This document shows positions 24,940 to 34,087 of a DNA stretch of 64,000 bases, one piece after another. Both the position numbers and the translations under genes were made by a program. The stretch lies in assembly GCA_963726125.1 (NCBI GenBank), contig CAVSBG010000005.1, positions 930,001 to 994,000 of the forward strand, in the 5' to 3' direction. Within the stretch, counting starts at the first letter, position 1, and every line of letters starts with the position of its first letter. The notes beneath the pieces were generated by a model, which was given only the letters and a program-made list of their open reading frames with translations, was not told the DNA's origin and did no database searches. This DNA is from JAMXLO01 sp963726125 (GTDB lineage: Bacteria > Pseudomonadota > Alphaproteobacteria > Acetobacterales > Acetobacteraceae).

Positions 24940-27255
24940 ATGGGCCGGGTTACGTTTGCCCTCGGGATCTCCCTTATCCTCGCTTCCTCGGCGTTGGCTG
25001 CCGACTACCATGAAGCACCGGCACTTGCCGCGTTGGCGCAGCAGGGCAAACTGCCACCGGTCGCGCAACGGCTCCCCGAGCAGCCGCAGGTCGTTCAGCC
25101 CGTTGCCAGCACGGGTCGCTACGGCGGCGTGCTGCGAACCGCCCTGCGCGGCGACGGTGATCAGAATGCCATCCTCCGGATGGTCGGGCCACAAGGACTG
25201 ACTCGCTGGGCGCCGGACTATGAAAGTGTCGTGCCAAACGTGGCGGAGAGTTGGACACGAAGCTCCGACGCCTCGGAGTACACGTTCAAGCTGCGGCCAG
25301 GGATGCGCTGGTCGGATGGTCGACCGTTTACCTCTGACGACATCCTGTTCTTTGTCAACGACCTGATGCCGGACAAGCAATTCTTTGCCTCACCACCGTC
25401 GCAGTATGTGGTCAACGGCAAGCCGATGCGAGCGGAGAAGATCGACGACTATACCGTGAAGCTGATCCTGGGCGGTCCGTCCCTGCAGTTCCCCGCCTTG
25501 CTGGCGACCCCTTTGGGTCAGCACCCGGTGCTTTACGCCAAACACTATTGCCAGCAATTCGTGCCAAAGTACAATCCGAACGTCGCGACTTTGCTGGCCG
25601 AGGCTCATCAACCCGACTGGGCGACCTTGCTGCGACAGAAGTGCGGAGACATCGAGATACCATCACGTTGGGCGAATCCTGATCGCCCGACGCTCGATCC
25701 GTGGCTGATCCGGACACCCTATATGGGAGGTGGCACTCAGGTCATCCTGCAACGCAATCCTTACTTCTGGCAGGTCGACCCTCAGAGCAATCAACTGCCT
25801 TATATCGACACGCTCAATCTGAAAGTGATCTCTGACATCCAATCGATCGTGCTCGCTACCATTGGCGGTCAGCTCGACCTGATGGTACGGCACATCAACG
25901 TGATCAGTAATAAGCCGGTCCTGGCGCAACATGCCGACCAAGGCAATTATGTCTTGCAGCCGCTGACTTCGACCGAGGCCGCTGCGCTGGTCATCTTCGT
26001 GAACCAGACCGACAAGAACCCGAAGCTACGGCCACTGCTTCAGCAACATGATTTCCGCGAGGCGCTGTCTCTGGCGATGGACCGGGATGAAATCAATGAC
26101 ATTGTGTTTCTCGGCCAGAGCAAGCCATGGCAAACCAGCCCGAGCGAATCCGATAAGTTCTATAATAAGCAGCTCGCCCTGCAATACACGCGACGCGATG
26201 TCGATCAGGCCAATCAGATTCTCGATCGGCTCGGATTGGCGAAGCGGGACGGTGACGGTTTTCGCCTGCTGCCGGATGGCACGAAGCTGTTCTTGACGGC
26301 CGATGCGTCACTCAGCGACACGGCTTCCGCCGACGTGCTTGAATTGGTCAAGAAGCAGTGGGCGGAAGTCGGTATCGACCTGGGCATCAAGAACGAGGAG
26401 CGCTCGTTATTCTATGATCGAGCGCAGAACGACGATTACGATCTGGCGATTGAGACGGCACCCGGCGGTGTGGATCCGACGAGTGACCCCCGCTTGTGGC
26501 TTTCCACCCACACGCTCGACAGTCGCCAAAGTCTCCCTTGGGTGCGTTGGTACGCAACGAGTGGGCATAGCGGCGAACAACCGTCCGACAGCATGCGCGA
26601 GCGGTTGGCTTTTTGGGATCAGTGGAAGCAGGCCTCGGATCCTGCTCATGCCGACGAATTGTTTCGCCAGATCCTGCAGAAAGCCGCTGACGCATACGAG
26701 GTGATGGGTGTCGTGCATGGGCTGACCACATTCGGTATTCGCGGCAAGACGCTGATGAACGTTCCGGCGAGCATGCCCTACAGCTGGAGCTACCCGACGC
26801 CGGCGCCGACGTTGCCGCAGCAGTACCTACTTCGCGCGCTAGACGCTCGCTATGGGCCGCTTCATCGTCCGTCGCCTGCTCGGCATGATCCCGTTCATTA
26901 TCCTCGTGTCGATCACGGTCTTTGTCCTGATCAAGCTACCGCCAGGCGACTTCGTGTCCAACTATGCCGCCTCGCTTGCCGCTTCCGGCGAGACGGTCGA
27001 CGATGCCATGCTGGCGACAATGCGCGCCCGCTATGGTCTCGATCAATCCTGGCTCGTGCAGTATTGGATCTGGGTCAGCCAGCTTCTTCGAGGCGATTTC
27101 GGCTATTCATTTCAATGGCAACAGCCAGTGTCGTCATTGATTGGCGAGCGCCTCGGCTTGACGGTTGTGCTGTCGGCCGCGACGTTGTTGTTTACGTGGG
27201 CGATCGCGCTGCCCATTGGTATCTATACAGCCGTACACCGTCGTTCTTTCGGTGA
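24940..27255 (+). CDS. ABC transporter substrate-binding protein, family 5 (peptide/opine type), with abnormal 3' end
   Basis: The ATG at 24940 follows GAGG (24929-24932) and encodes a signal peptide (MGRVTFALGISLILASSALA). The mature protein has the family 5 core: YESVVPNVAESWTRS, TFKLRPGMRWSDGRPFTSDD, HDFREALSLAMDRDEIND. Normal family sequence ends about residue 632 (TLPQQYLLR). Beyond that the frame runs 404 bases into the following permease gene, in a different frame, to a stop at 27255, producing an Arg-rich tail. A TAG at 26840-26842 in the permease's frame lies exactly where a stop is expected, so a one-base slip near 26835 would restore a normal gene. The first gene of the importer operon. 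Confidence 0.85.
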   Translation: MGRVTFALGISLILASSALAADYHEAPALAALAQQGKLPPVAQRLPEQPQVVQPVASTGRYGGVLRTALRGDGDQNAILRMVGPQGLTRWAPDYESVVPNVAESWTRSSDASEYTFKLRPGMRWSDGRPFTSDDILFFVNDLMPDKQFFASPPSQYVVNGKPMRAEKIDDYTVKLILGGPSLQFPALLATPLGQHPVLYAKHYCQQFVPKYNPNVATLLAEAHQPDWATLLRQKCGDIEIPSRWANPDRPTLDPWLIRTPYMGGGTQVILQRNPYFWQVDPQSNQLPYIDTLNLKVISDIQSIVLATIGGQLDLMVRHINVISNKPVLAQHADQGNYVLQPLTSTEAAALVIFVNQTDKNPKLRPLLQQHDFREALSLAMDRDEINDIVFLGQSKPWQTSPSESDKFYNKQLALQYTRRDVDQANQILDRLGLAKRDGDGFRLLPDGTKLFLTADASLSDTASADVLELVKKQWAEVGIDLGIKNEERSLFYDRAQNDDYDLAIETAPGGVDPTSDPRLWLSTHTLDSRQSLPWVRWYATSGHSGEQPSDSMRERLAFWDQWKQASDPAHADELFRQILQKAADAYEVMGVVHGLTTFGIRGKTLMNVPASMPYSWSYPTPAPTLPQQYLLRALDARYGPLHRPSPARHDPVHYPRVDHGLCPDQATARRLRVQLCRLACRFRRDGRRCHAGDNARPLWSRSILARAVLDLGQPASSRRFRLFISMATASVVIDWRAPRLDGCAVGRDVVVYVGDRAAHWYLYSRTPSFFR

Positions 27256-27835
27256 TTATCTGTTTACGTTTCTCGGCTTTGTTGGTCTGGCAGTACCAAA
27301 CTTCTTGCTTGGCCTGATCCTGATGTATTTCGGGATCTCATGGTTCCATGAGGATGTCGGTGGCCTGTTCTCACCACCGTATATGAATGCTCCATGGTCA
27401 TGGGCGCGTGTGGGCGATCTGGCCGCGCATTTATGGGTGCCGATGATCATCCTCGGCACGTCGGGAGCGGCGAGCCTGATCCGTATCATGCGGGCCAATC
27501 TCACCGACCAACTGCACCAGCCTTATGTTGAGACGGCGCGCGCCAAGGGGCTTTCCGAATTCACGTTGCTGGTCCGCTATCCAGTTCGCATTGCGCTCAA
27601 TCCGTTTGTCAGCACGCTCGGCTGGGTGTTGCCGCATCTCGTGTCGGGTTCCGTCATCATCTCGATCGTGCTGAACCTGCCGACGGCGGGACCGATGCTG
27701 TTGCAGGCTTTGCTGTCGCAGGATCAATACCTGGCGGGCGCTTTTCTGTTGCTGCTCTGCAGCCTGACCGTTCTCGGCACCTTGCTATCGGACATACTGC
27801 TCGCTTTGCTTGATCCAAGGATCCGCGTGCAATGA
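26852..27835 (+). CDS. ABC transporter permease, DppB/OppB type
   Basis: A 327-residue inner-membrane protein. It starts MGRFIVRRLLGMIPFIILVS with the first membrane helix, followed by a periplasmic loop (RARYGLDQSWLVQYW...GDFGYSFQW) and five further helices. The EAA loop YVETARAKGLSEFTLLVRYPVRIALNP is well conserved. It pairs with the next permease, which it overlaps by four bases (ATGA). Confidence 0.93.
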   Translation: MGRFIVRRLLGMIPFIILVSITVFVLIKLPPGDFVSNYAASLAASGETVDDAMLATMRARYGLDQSWLVQYWIWVSQLLRGDFGYSFQWQQPVSSLIGERLGLTVVLSAATLLFTWAIALPIGIYTAVHRRSFGDYLFTFLGFVGLAVPNFLLGLILMYFGISWFHEDVGGLFSPPYMNAPWSWARVGDLAAHLWVPMIILGTSGAASLIRIMRANLTDQLHQPYVETARAKGLSEFTLLVRYPVRIALNPFVSTLGWVLPHLVSGSVIISIVLNLPTAGPMLLQALLSQDQYLAGAFLLLLCSLTVLGTLLSDILLALLDPRIRVQ

Positions 27836-28968
27836 GCCAATCAGCATTGCTCGACGAAGCGGCTCCGTTGCCGGCATCGCGGTTCGACACAGTGTCGGAG
27901 GCGCGTCTCACCTGGCTGCGGTTCAGGGCGCATCGGCTCGCGATGGTCGGCTTGGTGCTGACGATAGCGGTTTATCTGATCGCGATTTTTGCGGAGCCGA
28001 TCGCACCGTTCGATCCGCAACGAAGCAATAGCAGATTGGTGTTCTTCCCGCCGCAGTCCATCCATTGGATCGACCATTCGCAGGGTGGCGGGGTTTTCCG
28101 TCCTTACGTGCTGCGCTCGCGTCCTGGGCGCGATCCGGTAACGCTGGCCGCGAAATTCGTGCCCGATCCGCGGCATCGAATTTATCTTGGCCTGTTCGTC
28201 AGCGGCGCGCCGTATCGGATGTGGGGGTTGATCCCAAGCCAGATTCATCTGTTTGGTCCAATCAATCCGCGCGAGACGGTGTTTCTGCTGGGTGCGGATC
28301 GCCTCGGCCGCGACATGCTGAGTCGCATTATCTACGGCGCTCGTACGTCGCTTTCGATTGGTATTGTCGGCGTATCGTGCAGCCTGATCTTGGGGATCTT
28401 GTTCGGCGGCATGTCGGGGTATTTTGGTGGTCGGGTTGATTGGGCAATCCAACGAGTCATCGAGTTCATCCTGTCACTGCCGACAATTCCAATCTGGCTG
28501 GCGCTCGCTGCTGCCCTGCCGAAGGATTGGTCGCCACTGGCGATCTACTTCACGATCACCTTGATTATTTCGCTGATCGGTTGGACCGAATTGGCCCGCG
28601 TGATTCGCGGCCGGTTCCTCGCGCTGCGCTCCGAAACCTACGTCACGGCGGCTTGGCTCGATGGTGCCAGCCAGAAGCGCATCATCTTTCGTCACATGTT
28701 GCCGGCCTTGACCAGCCACATCATTGCCGCGGTGACACTGGCAATCCCCATGATGATCCTCGCCGAAACATCGCTGTCCTTCCTTGGCCTCGGCTTGCAG
28801 CCACCGGCGATCAGTTGGGGCTCATTGCTGGAGGAAGCGCAATCGGTCAGCACGATTGCGACCGCGCCATGGCTGCTGCTGCCCGGTGCGGCAGTCGCCA
28901 TTGTGATCCTGGCGCTCAATTTCCTCGGCGACGGGTTGCGCGATGCCGCCGACCCGCATGCGCACTGA
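27832..28968 (+). CDS. ABC transporter permease, DppC/OppC type
   Basis: A 378-residue inner-membrane partner of the preceding permease, longer than usual because of an extended periplasmic segment between the first helix (MVGLVLTIAVYLIAIFAEPI) and the core (residues about 60-150). The core has GADRLGRDMLSRIIYGARTS and the EAA loop YVTAAWLDGASQKRIIFRHMLPAL. The start overlaps the upstream stop; the 3' end overlaps the ATPase gene. Confidence 0.93.
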   Translation: MSQSALLDEAAPLPASRFDTVSEARLTWLRFRAHRLAMVGLVLTIAVYLIAIFAEPIAPFDPQRSNSRLVFFPPQSIHWIDHSQGGGVFRPYVLRSRPGRDPVTLAAKFVPDPRHRIYLGLFVSGAPYRMWGLIPSQIHLFGPINPRETVFLLGADRLGRDMLSRIIYGARTSLSIGIVGVSCSLILGILFGGMSGYFGGRVDWAIQRVIEFILSLPTIPIWLALAAALPKDWSPLAIYFTITLIISLIGWTELARVIRGRFLALRSETYVTAAWLDGASQKRIIFRHMLPALTSHIIAAVTLAIPMMILAETSLSFLGLGLQPPAISWGSLLEEAQSVSTIATAPWLLLPGAAVAIVILALNFLGDGLRDAADPHAH

Positions 28969-30688
28969 CCACGCGATGTATGCCATCCAGGGCGATGCCG
29001 ACGACATCGTGCTTCAGGTACAAAACCTGAAGACCTACTATCGCGCTGGGCGTCAAGACGAATTGCGTGCTGTTGACGACGTAAGTCTTACCCTGCGCCG
29101 TGGCCGTACGCTGTGCATCGTTGGTGAGAGCGGCAGCGGCAAGAGCGTCACGGCGCGGTCTATCCTGCAACTGATCCAGCCGCCGGGTCGCATCGTATCC
29201 GGCAGTGTCCTGTATTGCGGAAGCGCCGGCGAACCTACGGTCGATCTGGCGAAACTGCCACCGCGCGGTCGTGCAATTCGAGCGATCCGCGGGCGTGGCA
29301 TCGCGATGGTGTTTCAGGAGCCGATGACGTCTTTGTCGCCGATCCACCGCGTCGGACGGCAGATCGCCGAGGCCATGACGGCGCATGGCATGGCAAACCG
29401 GCGGGATGCTGAGCGGCGTGCCGTGGACCTGTTGCGGCAGGTCGATATCCCGTCACCAGAAATCGCCGCGACGCGGTACCCGTTTGAATTCAGCGGCGGC
29501 ATGCGGCAGCGCGCGATGATCGCCATGGCGTTAGCGTGCGACCCGAAAGTGTTGATCGCGGACGAACCAACCACCGCCCTGGACGTGACGACGCAAGCAG
29601 AAATCCTGCGACTTATCGCGCGGCTGCAGGTCAGCAATGGTTTGGCAGTCTTGTTCATCACGCACGACATGGGTGTCGTGGCACAAATCGCCGACGACGT
29701 CGCCGTGATGTATCGCGGCAAGCTCGTTGAGCAGGAGCCGGCGCGGCGGCTGTTCAGTTCACCGCAGCACCTCTATACGCAAAGGCTGTTGGAGGCGTCG
29801 AAGAAGTTAGGCATGGCAGCGCCGTCGGCGGCGCCCGCCACTCCATCATCGCGGGTGCTGTTGCAAGTGCGGGATCTGGATTTGACCTATCCCGCGCGAC
29901 CGACTTTGTTTCGTCGCGCCGAACCGCCGAAGCCCGCACTCAAGGGCGTCTCATTCGACATGTTCGAGGGCGAGAATCTCGGCATCGTCGGGGAAAGCGG
30001 ATCGGGCAAGACGACGCTCGGGAACTGTATCATTCGTGTGCTGCAACCCAGCGGTGGGTCGATCCGCTATACCATGCGCGACGGGTACGACCTCGAACTC
30101 GCAAGCCTGGATCGGCCTGGGTTGCGGCCGGTCCATCGTGAAATGCGCATGGTCTTCCAGGATCCGTTTGCCTCGCTGAATCCGCGGATGACTGTGGAGC
30201 AGGTGGTGGCGGAACCGTTGCGGGTGAACCACATCCTCGCGGGCGACGCGCTGCGCGAGAAAGTGCGCCACTTGTTGGGCATCGTCGGCCTGCCGGCGGA
30301 TGCGGGACGCCGCTATCCGCACGCCTTCAGCGGCGGGCAGAGACAACGCATAGTCATTGCCCGAGCGCTGGCGCTCGATCCTCGCCTGATCATTGCTGAC
30401 GAAGCAACGTCGGCGCTCGACGTCACACTGAGGGGACAGATCCTGGACCTTCTATTGGAATTGCAGCCGCGGCTTGGTCTTAGCTTTCTGTTGATCAGTC
30501 ACGACCTCGGCGTCATACGGTATTTCTGCAATCGCGTGGCGGTGATGTATCGCGGCGAAGTGGTCGAAATCGGCGATGCCGAGCAGATTTGTGACCGACC
30601 GAAGCAGCCATACACGCAAGCTCTGTTGGCCGCCGTGCCGAACGCCGACGTCGGTGCCCATAAGATCCGGCTCGATGCGGCGACCTGA
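28943..30688 (+). CDS. ABC transporter ATP-binding protein, fused DppD-DppF type
   Basis: About 581 residues with two nucleotide-binding domains in one chain, powering the importer. Domain 1: Walker A GESGSGKSVTA, Q-loop VFQEPMTSLSP, signature FSGGMRQRAMIAMAL, Walker B VLIADEPTTALDV. Domain 2: GESGSGKTTLGN, VFQDPFASLNP, FSGGQRQRIVIARAL, LIIADEATSALDV. Each ends with the oligopeptide-type C-terminal extension (SPQHLYTQRLL; PKQPYTQALL). Start is among ATG 28943, 28961 and 28976; the first two overlap the permease gene. Confidence 0.93.
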   Translation: MPPTRMRTDHAMYAIQGDADDIVLQVQNLKTYYRAGRQDELRAVDDVSLTLRRGRTLCIVGESGSGKSVTARSILQLIQPPGRIVSGSVLYCGSAGEPTVDLAKLPPRGRAIRAIRGRGIAMVFQEPMTSLSPIHRVGRQIAEAMTAHGMANRRDAERRAVDLLRQVDIPSPEIAATRYPFEFSGGMRQRAMIAMALACDPKVLIADEPTTALDVTTQAEILRLIARLQVSNGLAVLFITHDMGVVAQIADDVAVMYRGKLVEQEPARRLFSSPQHLYTQRLLEASKKLGMAAPSAAPATPSSRVLLQVRDLDLTYPARPTLFRRAEPPKPALKGVSFDMFEGENLGIVGESGSGKTTLGNCIIRVLQPSGGSIRYTMRDGYDLELASLDRPGLRPVHREMRMVFQDPFASLNPRMTVEQVVAEPLRVNHILAGDALREKVRHLLGIVGLPADAGRRYPHAFSGGQRQRIVIARALALDPRLIIADEATSALDVTLRGQILDLLLELQPRLGLSFLLISHDLGVIRYFCNRVAVMYRGEVVEIGDAEQICDRPKQPYTQALLAAVPNADVGAHKIRLDAAT

Positions 30689-30766
30689 TGTTCGCGCAGC
30701 GTAGCGCCGACGCAACACCGGACATATCCTGCCCGACAGGAATTTGATTGCCGGAGGATTTGACGC

Positions 30767-32104
30767 ATGCATGCCGGTGAACGTCTCGGCCAGTTTGTTG
30801 CGGCATCGCAGTGGGAGGCGTTGCCGCACGCCGTGCGGCACGAGGGCAAGCGCTCGCTGCTCAACTTCATCGGTTGCGCAATTGGTGTCGCGCATGCAGC
30901 GCCGATCGAGATGGCGCTCCGCGTGCTGTTGCCGTTGTCCGGCGAAAACCGCGTCGCGGTGCTTGGTCGTGCTGAAAAGCTCGATCCACTCGGCGCGGCA
31001 TTCGTCAACGCGATCGGGGGCAACCTGCTGGACTACGACGATACGCACCTGCGCACGGTAATCCACCCTTCAGCGCCGGTCGCGCCGGCTACACTTGCGC
31101 TCGCCGAGCAACGCGGCCTGTCCGGTGCAGCGATGCTGCACGCCTCCATCCTGGGCTGTGAGGTCGAGTGCCGTATCGGCAATGCCGTCTCGCCTGGGCA
31201 CTATGCGCGCGGCTGGCACATCACCTCCACCTGCGGCGTGTTCGGCTCCGCCGCGGCCAGTGCGAAGCTGCTGGGCCTGGATGCGACGCAGACCTGGCAT
31301 GCGCTCGGCCTTGCCGCCAGCCAGTCCGCCGGCATCATCGAGAACCTGCCCAGCGCGGCTAAGAACGTCAGCGTTGGCAATGCCGCGCGCAACGGACTGT
31401 TCGCTGCATTGCTGGCGGAACAAGGCTACACGGCGGCGCCGGCGGCGATCGAGGGCGTGCTTGGCTGGGCGCGTGCGATGGGCGATGAACCCGCCGTTCC
31501 GGAGATCACCGGCGATCTGGGTGAGCGATGGGAACTGCTGAGTAATACTTACAAGCCCTACCCGTGTGGCATCGTGATGCACAGCGTGGTCGATGCCTGC
31601 CTATCCCTGCGCCAGCAAGTCGAGCCCGACGACATTGCTGAAATCGTCGTATCTGGTGATCAGCTTCTGCTCGATCGCGGTGATCGCATTGTCGCGAATG
31701 ACCGTGATGCGCGGGTGAGCATCCATCACTGCGCCGCCGTCGCCATGCTATTTGGCGCCGCGGGGTTGCAGGAGTTCTCGCGGGAGATGGTGCACATCCC
31801 CGCCGTGGTCGCATTGCGCGCACGGACGAAAGTGCGGCTGGACGCCACAAGCCCGAGGGGAGCCGCAACAGCGTCGGTTCGGACCCACGATGGACGACAG
31901 CTTGAGGCGACGGTGCTGCATGCCAAAGGCAGTACGGAACGGCCGCTTTCCGATCGGGAGATCGAAGTGAAGGTCCGTGAACTCGCGCCGCTTGCAAGCA
32001 TCGATGCTCTGTTCGCTGCGGTGTGGCAGCTCGATTCGTTAGCAGACATTCGCCCGCTGGTATCCGCATCCTGCGGATCAACGGCAGCACGCTTGCAGCA
32101 GTGA
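30767..32104 (+). CDS. MmgE/PrpD family protein
   Basis: A 445-residue protein of the 2-methylcitrate dehydratase/itaconate decarboxylase/iminodisuccinate-epimerase superfamily. The helical domain carries GNLLDYDDTHLRTVIHPSAPV (active-site Asp and His region) and later GWHITSTCGVFGSAAASAKLLG. It ends in the smaller alpha/beta lid. GGAGG at 30753-30757 precedes the ATG. It follows the importer ATPase by 78 bases on the same strand and probably acts on the imported or derived di/tricarboxylate; the exact reaction cannot be assigned. Confidence 0.88.
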   Translation: MHAGERLGQFVAASQWEALPHAVRHEGKRSLLNFIGCAIGVAHAAPIEMALRVLLPLSGENRVAVLGRAEKLDPLGAAFVNAIGGNLLDYDDTHLRTVIHPSAPVAPATLALAEQRGLSGAAMLHASILGCEVECRIGNAVSPGHYARGWHITSTCGVFGSAAASAKLLGLDATQTWHALGLAASQSAGIIENLPSAAKNVSVGNAARNGLFAALLAEQGYTAAPAAIEGVLGWARAMGDEPAVPEITGDLGERWELLSNTYKPYPCGIVMHSVVDACLSLRQQVEPDDIAEIVVSGDQLLLDRGDRIVANDRDARVSIHHCAAVAMLFGAAGLQEFSREMVHIPAVVALRARTKVRLDATSPRGAATASVRTHDGRQLEATVLHAKGSTERPLSDREIEVKVRELAPLASIDALFAAVWQLDSLADIRPLVSASCGSTAARLQQ

Positions 32105-32343
32105 CGCGGTAGCGATGCCGATATCGGAGGCCACATCGACGGACTGTCGGCTGGCTAACAGGACAATCTGGACAGGGTGCGGTAAACACATCTGAACCCA
32201 GACGTGCCGGAATGGCCGTGCATCAGGGAGGACAGGATAAGTGCCAGGCAAAGTTCATGTCGGCGTACTCGGCATCACGCCGAACTGTTGCTTTTCAGCC
32301 GTCGCTGCCGCGCGCAGCGCCCAGACGCGCGCAGGCTGATTCC

Positions 32344-33696
32344 ATGGCACGCGATCGAATCCGTATCGGCTGCGGTGCCGGCTTTGCCGATGACCGCATT
32401 CCGCCTGGCGTGGACATCGTCGAACGCGGCGAACTCGATTACCTCGCGATGGAATGCCTCGCTGAGCGCACCATCGCGCGCGAAACGCTGGATCGCGCCA
32501 AGGATCCCGCCAAGGGCTACACGCCGGTGCTGCTGGAACGCATGGAAGCGATCATGCCGCCCGCATTGCAGCGCGGCATCAAGATCGTCACCAACATGGG
32601 GGCCGCCAACCCGATGGGCGCTGCCCGCGCCGTGCGCAAGCATGCGGCCGATTGGGGCTGTCCGGATTATACCTGTGCGGTGGTGACTGGCGACGAAGTC
32701 ACCGACGTGATGCGCGCGCATCCCGAACTGCCGCTGATGGAAGATGGCGCGCCACTTGAATCGGTGTTGCTGCGCATGGCATCTGCCAATGCCTATCTCG
32801 GCGCCGACGTGGTGGCGCGGGGCTTCGCCACCGGCGCCGATGTGGTCATCACAGGGCGCGTGGCGGATCCCGCGCTGTTCCTCGCGCCGATGCTGCACGC
32901 GTTCGGCTGGTCGTACGACGACTATGCGAAACTCGCGCATGGCACGCTGGCGGGCCATCTGCTCGAATGCTCCGGCCAACTCACCGGCGGCTGCTTCGCC
33001 GATCCTGGCAAGAAGGAGGTCGAGGACCTGGCTGGTCTCGGTTATCCGCTGGCGGATGTGTGGTCGGATGGCCGTGTCGAGATTGCCAAGACGCCTGGTT
33101 CCGGTGGTCGGCTCGACATTGCCACCTGCACCGAACAGCTTCTCTACGAAATGCATGACCCTTCCGCCTACATCACGCCCGACTGCGTATTGGACGTGTC
33201 CGGGGTAACGTTCCAGCAGGTCGCCAAGGACCGCGTCGCGCTGCAGGGTGCGCGTGCCAAACAACGCACGCCGACCTACAAGGTCGTGGTTGGCTACTTC
33301 GACGGTTATATGGGCAGCGGCGAGATGGGCTTCGCCGGCATCAACGCATTGGCCCGCGCGAAGCTTGGTATCGAGGTGGTGAAGGAACGCCTGCGCCGTC
33401 GCGGCCTGACCTATGAGGAAATGCGCATCGACCTTATCGGCATGAATTCGCTGCACGCCAACAATGTGGACGCCTGTCCGGAACCCTATGAGGTGCGCCT
33501 GCGGATTGCCGCGCGGACGCCTGACAAGAAAGCTGCCGAGGCGGTGGGTGCGGAAGTGCGCAGCCTGCACATGCAAGGCCCCAGCGGTGCAGGTGGGGGC
33601 GTGAATTTCGGCGCCCGCCAGATCCTGGCGGTGAAGTCGGTGCTGATCCCGCGCGAATGGGTGAAGCCGGAGATCGTCGTGGAACACGCGGCATGA
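32344..33696 (+). CDS. AtuA-family (DUF1446) acyclic terpene utilisation-like protein
   Basis: A 450-residue protein starting MARDRIRIGCGAGFADDRI at ATG 32344; the frame is open from 32212 but those residues lack similarity and the ribosome-binding site is weak at either start. Family features include TNMGAANPMGAARAV, VVTGDEVTDV, ADVVITGRVADPALFLAP and a Gly-rich HLLECSGQLTGGCFADP. AtuA proteins accompany acyclic isoprenoid or branched-acid degradation, but their reaction is not settled. It overlaps the small partner gene by four bases. Confidence 0.85.
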   Translation: MARDRIRIGCGAGFADDRIPPGVDIVERGELDYLAMECLAERTIARETLDRAKDPAKGYTPVLLERMEAIMPPALQRGIKIVTNMGAANPMGAARAVRKHAADWGCPDYTCAVVTGDEVTDVMRAHPELPLMEDGAPLESVLLRMASANAYLGADVVARGFATGADVVITGRVADPALFLAPMLHAFGWSYDDYAKLAHGTLAGHLLECSGQLTGGCFADPGKKEVEDLAGLGYPLADVWSDGRVEIAKTPGSGGRLDIATCTEQLLYEMHDPSAYITPDCVLDVSGVTFQQVAKDRVALQGARAKQRTPTYKVVVGYFDGYMGSGEMGFAGINALARAKLGIEVVKERLRRRGLTYEEMRIDLIGMNSLHANNVDACPEPYEVRLRIAARTPDKKAAEAVGAEVRSLHMQGPSGAGGGVNFGARQILAVKSVLIPREWVKPEIVVEHAA

Positions 33697-34013
33697 GCGT
33701 GCGTGTCTATGATCTCGGCCATGCGCGCGCGGGCGACAAGGGCAACACTTCCAACATCTCGGTCACGGCGTACAGCGACGAGGCGTGGGAGGTGCTGCAC
33801 CGCCAACTCACGCCCGATGTTGTGCTGGCGCATTTCCGGCACCTTACGGCTGGGCCGGTCCGCCGCTATGAAGTGCCGCAATTACGCGCGCTGAACTTTG
33901 TGATCGAGAACGCGCTCGGCGGTGGCGTCACGCGATCGCTTGCAATCGATCCGCATGGCAAGAGCCTGAGCGCGCTGATGCTCACGATCACGTTGCCCGG
34001 ACATAACGAGTAA
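33693..34013 (+). CDS. Small AtuA-related protein (AtuA C-terminal ferredoxin-fold domain)
   Basis: A 106-residue protein starting MSVRVYDLGHARAGDKGNTSNISV, the opening of the small domain found C-terminal in longer AtuA proteins or as a separate subunit. The ATG overlaps the AtuA stop (ATGA), so both chains are made together and probably assemble. Other motifs are RYEVPQLRALNFVIENALGGG and SLAIDPHGK. The family function is unknown beyond the AtuA association. Confidence 0.85.
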   Translation: MSVRVYDLGHARAGDKGNTSNISVTAYSDEAWEVLHRQLTPDVVLAHFRHLTAGPVRRYEVPQLRALNFVIENALGGGVTRSLAIDPHGKSLSALMLTITLPGHNE

Positions 34014-34087
34014 GGGGCAGAACGTCCGGGGTGGCTACGACCGGGGCGCGGCGTTAGCATACTCCGCCGCCTTGGGAGGACACAGAC

